Assembly: GCA_021234155.1 (NCBI GenBank)
Contig: JAJEKV010000145.1
Span: 372,001-436,000, forward strand
Direction of reading: 5' to 3'
Source: Isoetes taiwanensis
Lineage: Eukaryota; Streptophyta; Lycopodiopsida; Isoetales; Isoetaceae
Length of the DNA: 64,000 nt
The number at the start of each line of letters is the position of its first letter. Position 1 is the first letter of the stretch. Under the pieces are notes generated by a model that made no database searches, was not told where the DNA came from, and saw nothing but the letters and a program-made list of their open reading frames with translations. The translations under genes were made by a program, and so were the position numbers. Positions 10,821-20,639 of this stretch are shown here, in pieces.

Positions 10821-11607
10821 TCAAATACCTACTTGTAGAAACTTGTGCCAATCATGTGTCTTCAATCCCTTAAGCTCACCGTCTTTGGTGAATGCCTTAC
10901 GTAAAGATGCACCATAACCCGTGGGTGTTCTCATACTAGATATTACTTGTTTGACTTGCTTCTCCTCCTTTTTGGTTAGTACCCAAGGTGCACTTTTGCG
11001 CTTTCGCCTATTTTGTGGTGCCCATAATTGGGGCATTATATTTTGATCATTCACTGAGTCGCTTCTACTAGCCAGAGTATCACAATCACCAATTATGTGT
11101 CTCCATAGCGAGTGGCCAACATTTTTAAAGATGTGAATGGGATCGAGCAGATGTGCAATTTTTAGTTCTGACCATTGAAAAGAGTTAGAAGATATGTGTT
11201 GCCAGTGCATATATATTGTACTTAAATTGAGATTGATATATACCTGGAACAATAAGAGTCAACATGAGGTGCCCTGCCTTTGTTGCCATCCAGAGAGGGA
11301 TGTTATAATTCACCACCACAACAGGCCACACACTATGACTTGAGGATATATGACCAAATGGGCAAACTCCATCTAAGCCAATGGCAAGACGCAAGTTTCT
11401 TGGTTCTGTTTTGAACATGGGCCACTTGTCCTCGATATGTTTCATTGCTTCACCATCAACTGCCAGTCTTAAAATTCCATCTGTGCTCTGTTGCTTTGAA
11501 TGGAACTCCATAAGTGCACTAAGTGATGGGCATCGAAACACCCTTTGCAACCTTGGTATCAATGGCATATGACGCAAGACCTTCCTTGGGACTCCAACAG
11601 TTTTCAT
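10821..11607 (-). pseudogene. CACTA Tnp2-type transposase core
   Basis: 11607-11185 contains VPRKVLRHMPLIPRLQRVF, GILRLAVDGEAMKHIE, RNLRLAIGLDGVCPFG, SVWPVVVVNYNIPLWM and LMLTLIVPGIYQ. This is the signature series of plant transposase_21/Tnp2 proteins. After an apparent intron or frame change, 11252-10821 continues with LKIAHLLDPIHIFKNVGHSL, then a basic segment (NRRKRKSAPW) and LKGLKTHDWHKFLQ, also typical of the family. The N-terminal zinc-finger-like CPKCN lies in a different frame near 11625-11640 and is followed by loss of similarity. Probably defective. Confidence 0.75.
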
Positions 11608-11639
11608 CTTAACATCACTCGTTACATTTTGGGCAAGTA

Positions 11640-11810
11640 GAAGGGCAAGAGAGGCCGAGATCTAGGTGAGTTTAGCAAAGACGTCGAAGGAACAGAAGAA
11701 GATGTAGATTTTGAAATTGATCAATTGTCCTCAAGTCAGAAGGCAATTGAGAAGGGAAATATGAAACATTATGGAGTTGAGGAAGTTCATGGATCATTCC
11801 TTAGTCTTTA
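11640..11810 (+). other. open coding-like stretch, unrecognised
   Basis: The plus frame reads KGKRGRDLGEFSKDVEG, TEEDVDFEIDQLSSSQKAI, EKGNMKHYGVEEVHGSF and then a stop. The acidic, low-bias composition looks like exon sequence abutting the broken end of the CACTA element. No start codon, splice partner or family could be identified. Confidence 0.25.
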
Positions 11811-11969
11811 GTTTGCAGCTCCTCCTCTTTCTATGGTTTCAGTTGTAGAGTATGAAACATCATGTTAATTCATGTACATGATTCATGTGCATGATGTACA
11901 ATGCTACCAGGCAATGTTGAGGAGTTAGATCATGCACTAAGGAAATAGGTCAAGTAGATTAGATCGTAT

Positions 11970-12550
11970 CAGTGTTGTTTAAGTACCCGTACACTATGAT
12001 TTTGTATTTATAGTACCTTGGGTAGTGTACAGTACGTCTAGTACCTCTAAAGTGTAGGGTAAAAAAAAAGTTTTTTTTTATGAATTTAAATCATATCCTC
12101 AAGACAATTTTGTGCCTCCCTAATGTCTAATGTCAATTTCAAGGCTAAAAAAACTCTAATTGTATGTTTCTAGCTCTTGTAGTGTTCGACAAAGAGCAGG
12201 TAAAATTTTTGTGCTTATATTTCTTTGCTTTAGTACTAATTTCAATCCATTTACATGAACTTCTTATTGTGGGTTCTTATTTGACCAGCCAGATCTCTTA
12301 ATCAACTCCTTATAATTCAGATCTTATAGAAAATCCTCAAAAAATCTAACCTCAAGTGCAAATTTGCAAAATTTGCATAAAGAACTTTATATTTTTCCCC
12401 TACGTAACGTACTGTACGTACTACACATAAAATAGAACAGCACATGGCAAACGTACATAACGTACTAAAAAACTCTAAAGTACATAAAAGGTACAGTACC
12501 TTGGAAGACGTACTGTACAAGTACTGTACACTAAGTACGTGACAACACTA
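11970..12550. mobile_element. non-autonomous hAT-like element with 8-bp TSD
   Basis: 581 bp flanked by GATCGTAT at 11962-11969 and 12551-12558; the duplication extends to 9 bp if AGATCGTAT is counted. Ends are CAGTGTTGT and ACAACACTA, near-perfect terminal inverted repeats of the CAGNG type used by hAT elements. The subterminal parts are mutually complementary and dense in GTAC and GTACGT palindromes. No transposase frame is present, so it must have been mobilised in trans. A 9-bp reading would instead suggest a Mutator-like element, but the terminal sequence favours hAT. Confidence 0.75.
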
Positions 12551-12967
12551 GATCGTATAAATAGCTAGTATATATATGAACAAGTATGTGGTCCTCAGAC
12601 TAGGGATATTTTGATAACAAAATGAAAGATCAATAAGCAATTACTAACTTGTGTTGATGGCTGCATTCATGGATGTATGATAAAGGTAATGATTTTTGGG
12701 TTACAACTAGTCATAACTTGTGTCCCTAATGATTTGAACATGATGATGCATGTGCGCGCCTGATGGGAGCCTTCTGCTTGCTTGCTTTGGTGGACAAGGG
12801 TATCTGCTAATTAATTAAGTGGTGGACTAGTCACATTGGAATAGCTTGGGGCTAAGCTTGTTTGATTGTTCATATTTCATTTATAGCAGCTTAATGTTTG
12901 TTGATTAGGACAGCCTCAGCCTCAGACCGCCACAGCCTTAGATAGCACCTTGATACATGCTTCCTCA

Positions 12968-13594
12968 TAAAGCTATGGGATGCCAGCACCCTTGAACAGG
13001 TCAAGACAGCACATTACCAACGCCATATAAATCCCATGCTGAAGCAGGGCCCGCAACCTGCACACCCATCTACCCATGGAAAAGCGCAGATCCATTATCT
13101 CTATCTGCACAGGTGCACATCATCTCTGGGTTGAGACAGGGAGATGGATTGGGGAGCCGGGTTAGGAGAGGCTTTGTCGACACTGCCAAGTTGGAGCTAT
13201 GGAAGATGAATGCCACACCCTTCAGAGTTGTCCGGCATACGATGAAATTTGAACACGCTATGCTGAGCTGGTCCGGCCTGGCCAGCACTTGCATGAGATG
13301 TTGAGCATAGCCTCGGTGCAGATGCTAGGATCATACTTTCAAGAGGTCATGGATCGCCCGAATCAGCTCGGCCCTCGGGCACTCGCCTGATATGTGTACA
13401 TATTTTCTTCCCCTCATGATAGATGTCTATACAGTTTGACAACACTCTTATTCCTGTCACGGTTTTTCCCCCGAAAACCCTTCCGGACGGGGTTTCTCTT
13501 AACCTGGACAGTAATACATTTGCTGCACCTCCTTTTTGGGCCATAGGCTGATTGGTCTCCATGGACAGTAAAAACTCTATTCTATTCTATTCTT
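12968..13594 (+). mobile_element. 5'-truncated LINE, (TTCTA)n 3' end
   Basis: Collinear with the end of the element at 26.5-31.2 kb from about 12968 (AGCTATGGGATGCC versus AGCTTTGGGATACA) through the Cys/His C-terminal coding region, the C/G-rich 3' UTR hairpin (about 13461-13495) and the terminal block CATAGGCTGATTGGTCTCC (about 13546-13564). It ends in a TTCTA-repeat tail at 13576-13594. The coding frame is interrupted. Confidence 0.75.
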
Positions 13595-13599
13595 GATTT

Positions 13600-14289
13600 T
13601 GCACAGTCGCCTCCAAGTTGGATTCAAGTTAACAATTATTACATGCTATGGTTGTTAGGCTACCTACTTGCAAATGAGTTCATCAAGCTGTTAACGAGTA
13701 AAATTAGCAAATGCAGGTATTTTACTTGATAAGACAATTGTACACACAAAGCAACAATGATTTTTTTCTTTTCTTTTTGAATGAATAAGAATTCTATTAT
13801 ATTAAGTAAAAATTCCATTACTATGTAGCAAGTAGACACCCCCCTGCTCAAGCTTGAAGTGGGGTAGCTATAGAGTCAACCTACAACGTTATATATGGTG
13901 GTGAGAATCTCAAGCCTCTAGAGTTTGATGAAAGCACCCCAGACCACCTCCTTCTGGGTAGCCTCACAGCCGTGCATATATTTGAATTTTCTTAAACAAC
14001 TCTCAAGAGCATTCACTAATTGTGTGCATGAGGTGTATTTTTCACGGAAGACGATTGCTCTCCTTCTTTTCCATATAATCCATAAAGTCCATGCTCTGGG
14101 TATTTGAAAGGCAGTGCATTTAGAGTGTACCCTTATAGTGTACCCACCCTACTGCACAATCCAACAATGTGATAGTGAAGAAATCATTAAGAAGCATATT
14201 CATATATTCATGTTCCAGCCCATTTCTTCAATTGAAATTCATAGGAACCCCCAACATATGCTAGATCTTCTTTGAATAAAGAAACTTTA
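13600..14289. other. no gene recognised
   Basis: AT-rich spacer between the LINE fragment and the ribosomal-protein gene. The open frame at 13925-14107 has no recognisable domain. Confidence 0.4.
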
Positions 14290-14413
14290 CATTTTATTTC
14301 GGGGCAGGAAAAAGCGTACCAGCCAGCCGCATGTGCCGATTTTGAGGAGATTTCATCCTCTGTTTTTCGGTGCCTGGATAGGTTCGGCCTGTAGAAGTGT
14401 GATCAGAGATCCG
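14290..14413 (+). other. probable 5' UTR exon of the uS8 gene
   Basis: A GC-richer stretch with CCAGCCAGCCGCATGTGCCG ends at a canonical donor, GATCCG|GTAAGC. The intron would run 14414-15704 and rejoin two bases before the ATG at 15707. Plant RPS15a genes commonly have an intron immediately before the start codon. The 5' boundary is approximate. Confidence 0.4.
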
Positions 14414-14464
14414 GTAAGCTCCTAGGACATTGTTTTCCGATTTCTTGAAATCGTTTATCATTCG

Positions 14465-14481
14465 TTTAGGGTTTAGGGTTT
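14465..14481 (+). promoter_or_regulatory. telo-box-like motif
   Basis: TTTAGGGTTTAGGGTTT near the start of the leader intron contains the telo-box (AAACCCTAA on the other strand), typical of plant ribosomal-protein and other translation genes. This supports the identity of the downstream gene. Confidence 0.6.
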
Positions 14482-14857
14482 AAGGTGCCGGAATGAAGTC
14501 GTTTACCATTAGTTTAAGATTCATGTTGCCGGATTGAAGCTGCTTTGGCATAAGCATCTATGCGGTAGTAGGTCAAAGGTCTGAAAATGCTTTGTGGTGT
14601 AGCCAATGCAACGTGCCGGGTTTAAGCATTTGTGCAAAACGTTTAGCATAAGCATCTCTGCAAAACATTTTAGCATTAGAAATGAAAGCCAATCCACGTA
14701 ATTTTCCCCCGGCTACTGAATAGAAACTGTGCATTTCTGTTGAAGAAGATTGAGCTTGTGTTCCAGAATTTCAAAGTTTAATGCTTCTCTTGTAAGCTGC
14801 ATACTTAAGGTTTAGCTTTTTTTTGTTGTATGAACAGTAAATAACGAATACGCATCG

Positions 14858-15048
14858 TATGCCTTTGCTGCGTAGTAGCCATCAGATTGAAGTTTTGGAA
14901 ATGCCCTGTACTCTAGCAAATGCACCCATTGTATCTGGTATTTTTTACCATCACTATGTCTTTGCCGCAGAGCCATCAGATTGCAGTTTTGGAAATGCCC
15001 TGTAGTCTAGCCAATGCACTTATTGGATTTGTTTTTTTACCATCACTA
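14858..15048 (+). repeat. ~95-bp tandem duplication in leader intron
   Basis: Two diverged copies each carry GCCATCAGATTG, GTTTTGGAAATGCCCTGTA and TTTACCATCACTA, one starting near 14858 and the second near 14956. No coding significance is evident. Confidence 0.55.
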
Positions 15049-15706
15049 ATACCCGCAGCACATAATTGTTCTAATTCGTCCATAACTTCATACACCGCCC
15101 TTACCAGCAATGTCTATACTTTCAAACTTCCAAATTCCTATTTCTTGAAATTTGCTATAGGTTCCATAGTGTAGCTTCGCATGTGCATCTTTAGCAAAAT
15201 TGGATGCGTTTGCTCATATAAGAGGATGATTTTGATAAAGAATCCCTTAGCTCATTGTTTTAGAGGAATTATTTTAATTAGCACCATGAAAATAGTGACA
15301 GCAATCGGCTTCTTGCATTTACCATGCCTATAACAGCGCCATCCAAGATTGCCTCTTTGAAGAATGTTGGTTAATGGGCCTTTAAAAGTAAAAAATTTCT
15401 GGCCTACTTTTTTTTTTCGTTTGTTCAAGTCTGGTCTGCATCAGTTTGTTTTTACTTATAAGGAAATCCTCCTTTTCAAACAAATGAGTATGCCAAGGAG
15501 GGCTTTGCAACTCAACCAATCTGTTGGTCGACATTAATATTTTACATTATATGAGTGTGGCAACTAGTTATCAAACATATGATAACAGCTTATGACAGGA
15601 ATAGAACCGATTCCTGAAAGATATACATTAACTACAGTATTGGGAGGATGGATCTGTGGCTGATTCCAATCTAAACGTTAATGTGTGGCATATATACAGT
15701 GCAGAG

Positions 15707-16240
15707 ATGACTCGGCTTAGTTCCATTAATGGTGCAATAATGCGCAGGAGATGTGAAGCAGTTGTGAAGCCATCATCAGTTTTGCTACTTGAATTTCTGA
15801 AAGTTATGCAAAAGCATGGTGGGCCTATATTTAGTGCATATTGATGGTTTAAAGCTTATCTTTGACTTCAAAATATTTAAATGTCGCTGTGGCTAAATCT
15901 GTAGGCTTTGTGGGGAAGTTTCAGTCATTTGATGGCCATGGAGGTGGAAGAGTGGAGATTGAATTAGCTAGCAAGCTTAAGAAATGTGGGTTCTTTAGCT
16001 ACAGGCATCACACTACAGCTAAAAATATTCCATTTTGGACAGAACGCCTTCTCTCACCCCGCCAAGTTCCGCGGCAGGTTGGCAATTTCAGTTTGTTTTT
16101 TATTTCCTTATGAGTTATATCATGCAATAATTGTTTTGCAGGTTGGTTATCTTGTGATGACAACATCATCTGGGCTCATGGACCATCATGAAGCTCAGGA
16201 GCGTAACATAGGAGGTGCATTTGTTGGGTTCTTTTGCTAA
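15707..16240 (+). CDS. ribosomal protein uS8 (RPS15a-type), divergent, 3 coding exons
   Basis: Small-subunit ribosomal protein of the uS8 family. Exons: 15707-15818, 15905-16065, 16142-16240; about 123 aa against 130 for typical RPS15a. Seen: KPSSVLLLEFLKVMQKHG joined to FVGKFQSFDGHGGGRVEIEL, then CGFFSYRH, PFWTERLLSPRQ and VGYLVMTTSSGLMDHHEAQE, ending IGGAFVGFFC. All match the family pattern (MQKHGYIGEF, WTARLLPSRQFGYIVLTTS, MDHEEA, GGKVLGFF). The exon 2 donor is ambiguous: 16065 restores family spacing, while GCAG|GT at 16077 adds VPRQ in frame. About eight residues seem missing after MTRL, and several conserved basic residues near the C-terminus differ. It may be a divergent, possibly organellar, paralogue or an early pseudogene, although the frame is open throughout. 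Confidence 0.7.
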
Positions 16241-16259
16241 TATCTCTTTATAGAGGGAC

Positions 16260-17840
16260 TACACCAGGGCCTCTGATTATTCTCCATGTACTTGTCCAGT
16301 CTAAGGAAATTGTTACTCGCGTGCTTTTGTCATTACTATGAAGCTCATTTTTTATGATCCATCAATGTGACCTTTATTCATCTTAGAAGACAGGTTGCTT
16401 ATTGACGCGGTTATTGTGTATCCCGTTAAAGACCACATAGGAAGATTTTTGCAGCATCTGAATAATATTAAGGTTCAGATACAACAAAACCTGATCACAT
16501 TGAAGTATTTAGGATAGAAAGGAAATGTAGACTTAAATTTGCTCTAACTGCACCATGTATGTATAGTTAGTGACCTGTAGCAATCTGCAAGTAGAGCTGA
16601 GGTGTATGTTACAAAGGCAAAGGTTGCAAGAACTATTGCTCCTTCCATCCATCCTAGTTGAGCCATGCTCCCTGCTCTCAGGGCCAATTACCAGTGTTAT
16701 GCATTGGTTATGGCAGTTCTCTGCAAAATGTGTGAATGCAATTCTAATCAAAGGTATGCTATGGTCAAAATTGCACATACACATTCCATCTCGTCATGAA
16801 GTCCATGACAGAGAGACTTCTAGGAGGAGGAGGAGGATGGTTTATAATCACATCTGTAGTACTTAATGTATATCTAAGAAGAATTGCGCAAAGACTTCAT
16901 AAAGGTGACAAATTTATGCATGTACAAACGCTATATGAACTTATGATCAACATATCAAAAAGAACTCGAAGAACCCAAGCTGTACTGAGCATGAAAAACA
17001 AGGACTTTTAATCAACATATCAAAAAAACCCGAAGAACCCAAACTGTACAGGCATGAAAAACAAGTCCTCCTACGGGACTGTCACATAATGTAAAAAACT
17101 TGGGCTCAATATCTCTACGCCAGTAGACATTGCTCCTTGCATGCATCTTCCCACCCACTCTGAATCTGTAAAAAAGACTGGTTGCTCCTTGCATGCATCT
17201 TCCCACCCACTCTGAATCTGTAAAAAAGACTGGTTGTAAGATGGCCGCCTTGTTTATTTATGTTGCATTCATTGCACAATCTATCTGGATAAAAGAAGTC
17301 TCTTTTATTATTATAGCTTTTTTTTATCTTCTCCATATTTGTAGTTCAAACGGGTCCAGTTTTATATATGATACCTGTTCATACATTTGTAAAGCTGCAT
17401 TGAGAGCAGAGAAATCTAGACAAAGCAGGCAAATATGCAGGTTGTTTTGCACACTGGATCACAATTTCTCTTTCAGAATGCTATTTTGCAAACACAAAAA
17501 TCAGTAATTTGCAGCATATCATATCTTTATTACTCGATGAATATTTATGTCTATGTGCCTCCAAAGGCTAAGCATACAGATGAAGAAAACAACAAGTATG
17601 GAACAAGAGATATTACTTTCACTTTGCATTATAACAAAAACTGAACAATTTGTCTTCACTTTGTACAAGTGCTGAGGAGGCTTTCAAAATTGAGAAGCTC
17701 AACTTCTATTTACAAATATTAGACTCAAATTGAGCATCTCCTTCTCTTGATTTTCGAGATTTAATCTGAAGCAACCACAACAGCACTGATTTGCAGCTGG
17801 ATTATACCTTCCCACATTGGATATTTAATCTTCTTTGGGA
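16260..17840. other. no gene recognised; 52-bp tandem duplication at 17130-17234
   Basis: Downstream of the uS8 gene. The only clear structure is a perfect or near-perfect 52-bp tandem duplication (17130-17181, 17182-17233) containing GCATGCATCTTCCCACCC. Just before it, at about 16950-17075, is a diverged duplication with AATCAACATATCAAAAA. The open frames here are by-products of the repeats. Confidence 0.5.
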
Positions 17841-17844
17841 TTTT

Positions 17845-18069
17845 TTACCTGTCCAAAATGCTTATCACCATCAAGTCTGACTCTGTTAGGGCATTATTTT
17901 TTTGAATTTGAACTGCAGAAGCAGCAGCTGCGGATGAAGAAGTGCAACAGCGGCATTCCTCTCTCATCTGATAAAACGCAGAAAGCTGAGCCATTCTTTG
18001 AGGATTGCTTCTTAACCTGCTAGAAGCAGTGGTGAATGCATCCTCTAAAACTCTTGACAATCTACCCAT
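17845..18069 (-). CDS. small CRCC-family protein, copy C (74 aa, unknown function)
   Basis: Intact frame of 74 residues. It begins MGRLSRVLEDAFTTASSRLR, continues SNPQRMAQLSAFYQMREECR-CC, then an Ala/Ser-rich linker, and ends NNALTESDLMVISILDR. It matches copy B and especially copy D across the N-terminal arm, the FYQMREECRCC core and the C-terminal ALT.SD.MVISILDR block. The linker (residues about 43-57) is the variable part. It is soluble by appearance, without signal peptide or membrane helix. Copy D lies about 1.46 kb away in divergent orientation, with a Tourist-like MITE between them. The upstream motif and a TATATATA box precede it by about 105-145 bp. Function unknown. Confidence 0.7.
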   Translation of the reverse strand: MGRLSRVLEDAFTTASSRLRSNPQRMAQLSAFYQMREECRCCTSSSAAAASAVQIQKNNALTESDLMVISILDR

Positions 18070-18173
18070 ATTCTGATCAAATGCAAGCCTATAATTCAGA
18101 ACTTAAATCGAAGGTGCAGAAGTGCAAACTTTTTGTGCGAAGATTCGAATGCTGAAATAATCTGCGCGAGGGG

Positions 18174-18216
18174 GCATATATATAGAAGGCCAAGAAGTTG
18201 CGGCTAGTGCTCTGGC
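18174..18216 (-). promoter_or_regulatory. upstream motif and TATA box of copy C
   Basis: GCCAGAGCACTAGCCGC on the minus strand (18216-18200), then a TATATATA box near 18183-18176. The same 17 bases occur unchanged upstream of copy D. The start codon is at 18069, giving a conventional TATA-to-ATG distance of about 110 bp. Confidence 0.6.
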
Positions 18217-18300
18217 AGCAATGTGGCGGCCAGTCTTTTTTTCCACATTTGTTGTGGCCGGGCCCATTTTTTTCAAATATAATAAGATAGATAGTATTTA

Positions 18301-18709
18301 GGGTGATTTTCTACTGTAGTCGTAAAATATGACGGTCACATTGAGATATGACACCTTTTATGACTCCAAATCAAAAAATACGACACATATAATTGAAGCT
18401 GTTTTTCTACTATAAGGTGTCATAAAATAAGACACCATCAAAATGCAAATGGAAAATCATCAAAAAATAAGACATGTCTTATTTTAATGATATTTTTAAT
18501 ATATGTGACACTGTCTTATTTTATACCGGGGGAAATCCCCCGGTATAAAATAAGACTCCATTCTCCTTAAAAGGAGGAACCGAACCTATCCAAGCCTAAA
18601 TAGGACATGTCTTATTTTTAATAGTAGAAAACCAATTTTTCTTTTTTTGCTTATGTGGCCCAATAGAAATGACTAAAATATAAGACACCACTCTAGTGGA
18701 AAATCACCC
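18301..18709. mobile_element. Tourist-like MITE, TTA target duplication
   Basis: 409 bp bounded by TTA at 18298-18300 and 18710-18712. Terminal inverted repeats are GGGTGATTTTCTACT and AGTGGAAAATCACCC. A TTA/TAA duplication with GG-starting ends is typical of PIF/Harbinger-derived Tourist MITEs. Internally there is a perfect 21-bp palindrome arm pair at 18513-18533 and 18536-18556 (core TTATACCGGGGGA), plus several ATAAGACA-type inverted repeats, so a transcript would fold tightly. No coding content. Confidence 0.8.
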
Positions 18710-19397
18710 TTAAACGGCTTAAATAATGGATGATAAAATCCCATTCAATTCAATTCGGTTTTTTACTCAAATATATATAAGTCTGTAAAATTATGTTTAT
18801 CCAACTATTCGTGAATAAAGTGCATTTCCACTATAACATTTCATTTAGGTACATCTTTCATCTTAAATACCTCACTCTATTTGTGATATGGATTTCTAGG
18901 TTTTTTTTTTTTTTTCCACATCCGTGGTCTTCTTGTTTCATATCTGGGTGGCTAGAATAATTTGCCAAATTTTGTGAATTTAGGATTTGAATCCCAAGCA
19001 CAGAAGTAACTTGTGGAAAAAGAAGGTTAGAATATATTAGTACAGTGCGGCTGGTACTCTTGCGGCTCGGCATGAGAATAATATATGGATATGGAGACGA
19101 TTTGGATGTGGGACATCCATTATTTTATGCCATTTATTCTTGTCTTGTTTAGAATACCACTTTGTTTTCTTCTTAAAGATTTGTCTTCGTTCCCTAGAAT
19201 AGCATATATAGAATACAAATTGGTCTTCCTATCTACTAAAGGCAACAACTCATATATAGGACCACAATAGTACCACATACAAAAGACAAAATATACATAA
19301 GATTTGATGTCCCACACATCTGGGCATTTGTTTATTTGAGGTCTAAAATCCTATGGATAGATAGAACAAAATCAGCCTCCAATATATATGTTGAACT

Positions 19398-19414
19398 GCC
19401 AGAGCACTAGCCGC
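19398..19414 (+). promoter_or_regulatory. upstream motif of copy D
   Basis: GCCAGAGCACTAGCCGC, identical over 17 bases to the element upstream of copy C, about 120 bp before the ATG at 19533. A CT-rich run (CTTCTCTCTCTCTAG) follows. No strong TATA box is obvious here. Confidence 0.55.
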
Positions 19415-19532
19415 CTTCTCTCTCTCTAGCTTTCTCCATTTCAACACCTTCACATTACTTACATAAAGCATTGCACTTTGGCGCTTCCTATTCAAATTTT
19501 ACATACTCAAAAGTTTGCATTTGATCATAGAA

Positions 19533-19751
19533 ATGGGTCGATTGGCAAGAGTTTTTAAGGATTCATTAGCTACGGCATCTAGTCGATTAAAAAGCAATCC
19601 TCAAGAGCTGGCTCAACTTTCTACCTTTTATCAGATGAGAGAAGAATGTCGTTGTTGTAGTTCTTTATCTTCTGTTATTGAGAATCAGGAATATAAACAG
19701 GGTGCTCTAACAAAATCAGATTGGATGGTCATTAGCATTTTGGACAGATAG
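19533..19751 (+). CDS. small CRCC-family protein, copy D (72 aa, unknown function)
   Basis: Intact frame of 72 residues: MGRLARVFKDSLATASSRLK, SNPQELAQLSTFYQMREEC, RCCSSLSSVIENQEYKQG and ALTKSDWMVISILDR. I chose the ATG at 19533 because the family consensus starts MGRL. The in-frame ATG at 19515 would add six residues absent from the other copies. The 5' flank (TTTGCATTTGATCATAGAAA) closely matches that of broken copy A, so A and D look like the nearest relatives by flank. Three open copies with conserved ends and a tolerant linker argue for purifying selection. Family and role are unknown to me. Confidence 0.7.
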   Translation: MGRLARVFKDSLATASSRLKSNPQELAQLSTFYQMREECRCCSSLSSVIENQEYKQGALTKSDWMVISILDR

Positions 19752-20114
19752 AAATTCCCAAGAGCTGGGCACAATGTGTATTTTTCCACTTGGATCTTAC
19801 AATGGAAACAAGGAATTGGACTCCTTTGATTAAAATGTAAATGAACAAATTAAATTTCACACTTATACAGTTGTAAATGAACAATATTACGTCTGTTTCT
19901 TTATTGTGCAATTTCATTTGATCTGCATTTTATTTTTATCAAGTCGTGCAAATATTTCTTGAAGCTTTAATAGGTTGAAACAACTATAAAGTTTTACTTA
20001 TGATACTATTATGTGGTTAGTGGTGCACCGAACAACATGGGCTGTACCGGTGAGATCCAATACAAGTCGCAACATTGTTCTAGGAATAGAACAGAATAGA
20101 ATAGTCAGTAGATG

Positions 20115-20423
20115 ACAAGACTAATAAAATCAAGAGCATTGGGTCTTCTTCCTGCAGGAGCCCTGAGGAACTCAGAGTAATCATCATCAACAATTGGTGC
20201 TGAGATAGGATCCTCTTTTTCACCAACCTCAATTAAGTAGTTGTGGAGAATGCAACAAGCATATATAACATTTGTCAAGTCTTCAACGTTCTCGCATTCT
20301 AACTTTTTATAAAACAGTCACCACTTAGTCTTAAATATACCAAATGTTCTCTCAGCACAAACCCTGCTGCTACATAGTAAGTAGTTAAAGCTTTTGAAAT
20401 CATCTTGGAAGTGACGTCTAGGA
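20115..20423 (-). pseudogene. PIF/Harbinger transposase, 3' part
   Basis: Continuation of the nuclease domain beyond the copia insertion. The minus strand reads SRVCAERTFGIFKTKW-like sequence with the third catalytic acidic residue (E of CAERTFG), then LECENVEDLTNVIYACCILH, NYLIEVGEKEDPISAPIVDD and DYSEFLRAPAGRRPNAL, ending in a stop near 20108. This matches the C-terminal portion of plant Harbinger nucleases. A frame slip lies just after the E motif. Confidence 0.75.
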
Positions 20424-20637
20424 TATTAAATATATGGTAATATATTGATATGAAGCAGGAAGAGCCCCTGCCGTGGCTTACAGAAGATAAGATAATAGAA
20501 TTGAATGAAAACGGTTTTGAGGTTAAGCGTAGGCATGCCGTTTCCATCTAGCAGTCATGTCTGTTGAGGATGTGGCGTCTTCGGCATCGTCTGACTCAGC
20601 AGGGCTGCCAGCAGGACAGCCGAACACCTCTCCAACA
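20424..20637 (-). repeat. copia 3' LTR
   Basis: 214 bp, starting TGTTGGAG at 20637 on the minus strand and ending TTTAATA. It is preceded by a short purine-rich tract (CAAGTGGGAG) as a candidate polypurine tract. It matches the 5' LTR with a few differences. Confidence 0.85.
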
Positions 20638-20639
20638 CT

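Larger units (their letters stand above)
8173..11640 (-). mobile_element. CACTA (En/Spm) DNA transposon, right end missing
   Basis: The left terminus CACTATAAGAG starts at 8173, inside the tandem array. Next come subterminal repeats (8283-8640), then minus-strand coding remnants of a Tnp2-type transposase. In coding order these are the core (11607-10821), a DUF4218-like region (10480-10187), a linker (10177-9920) and a DUF4216-like region (about 9720-9268). Coding similarity stops near 11640, where the zinc-finger-like CPKCN lies in another frame. No matching right terminus was found. Frames are interrupted, so it is probably inactive. Confidence 0.8.

Noticed and set aside
14129-14140. CCTTATAGTG as the missing right terminus of the CACTA element
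   Set aside because: Only nine bases match the left end, and the flanking triplets (TAT on the left, TAC on the right) differ. The interval would also include a hAT-like element and a LINE fragment. The match is probably chance.
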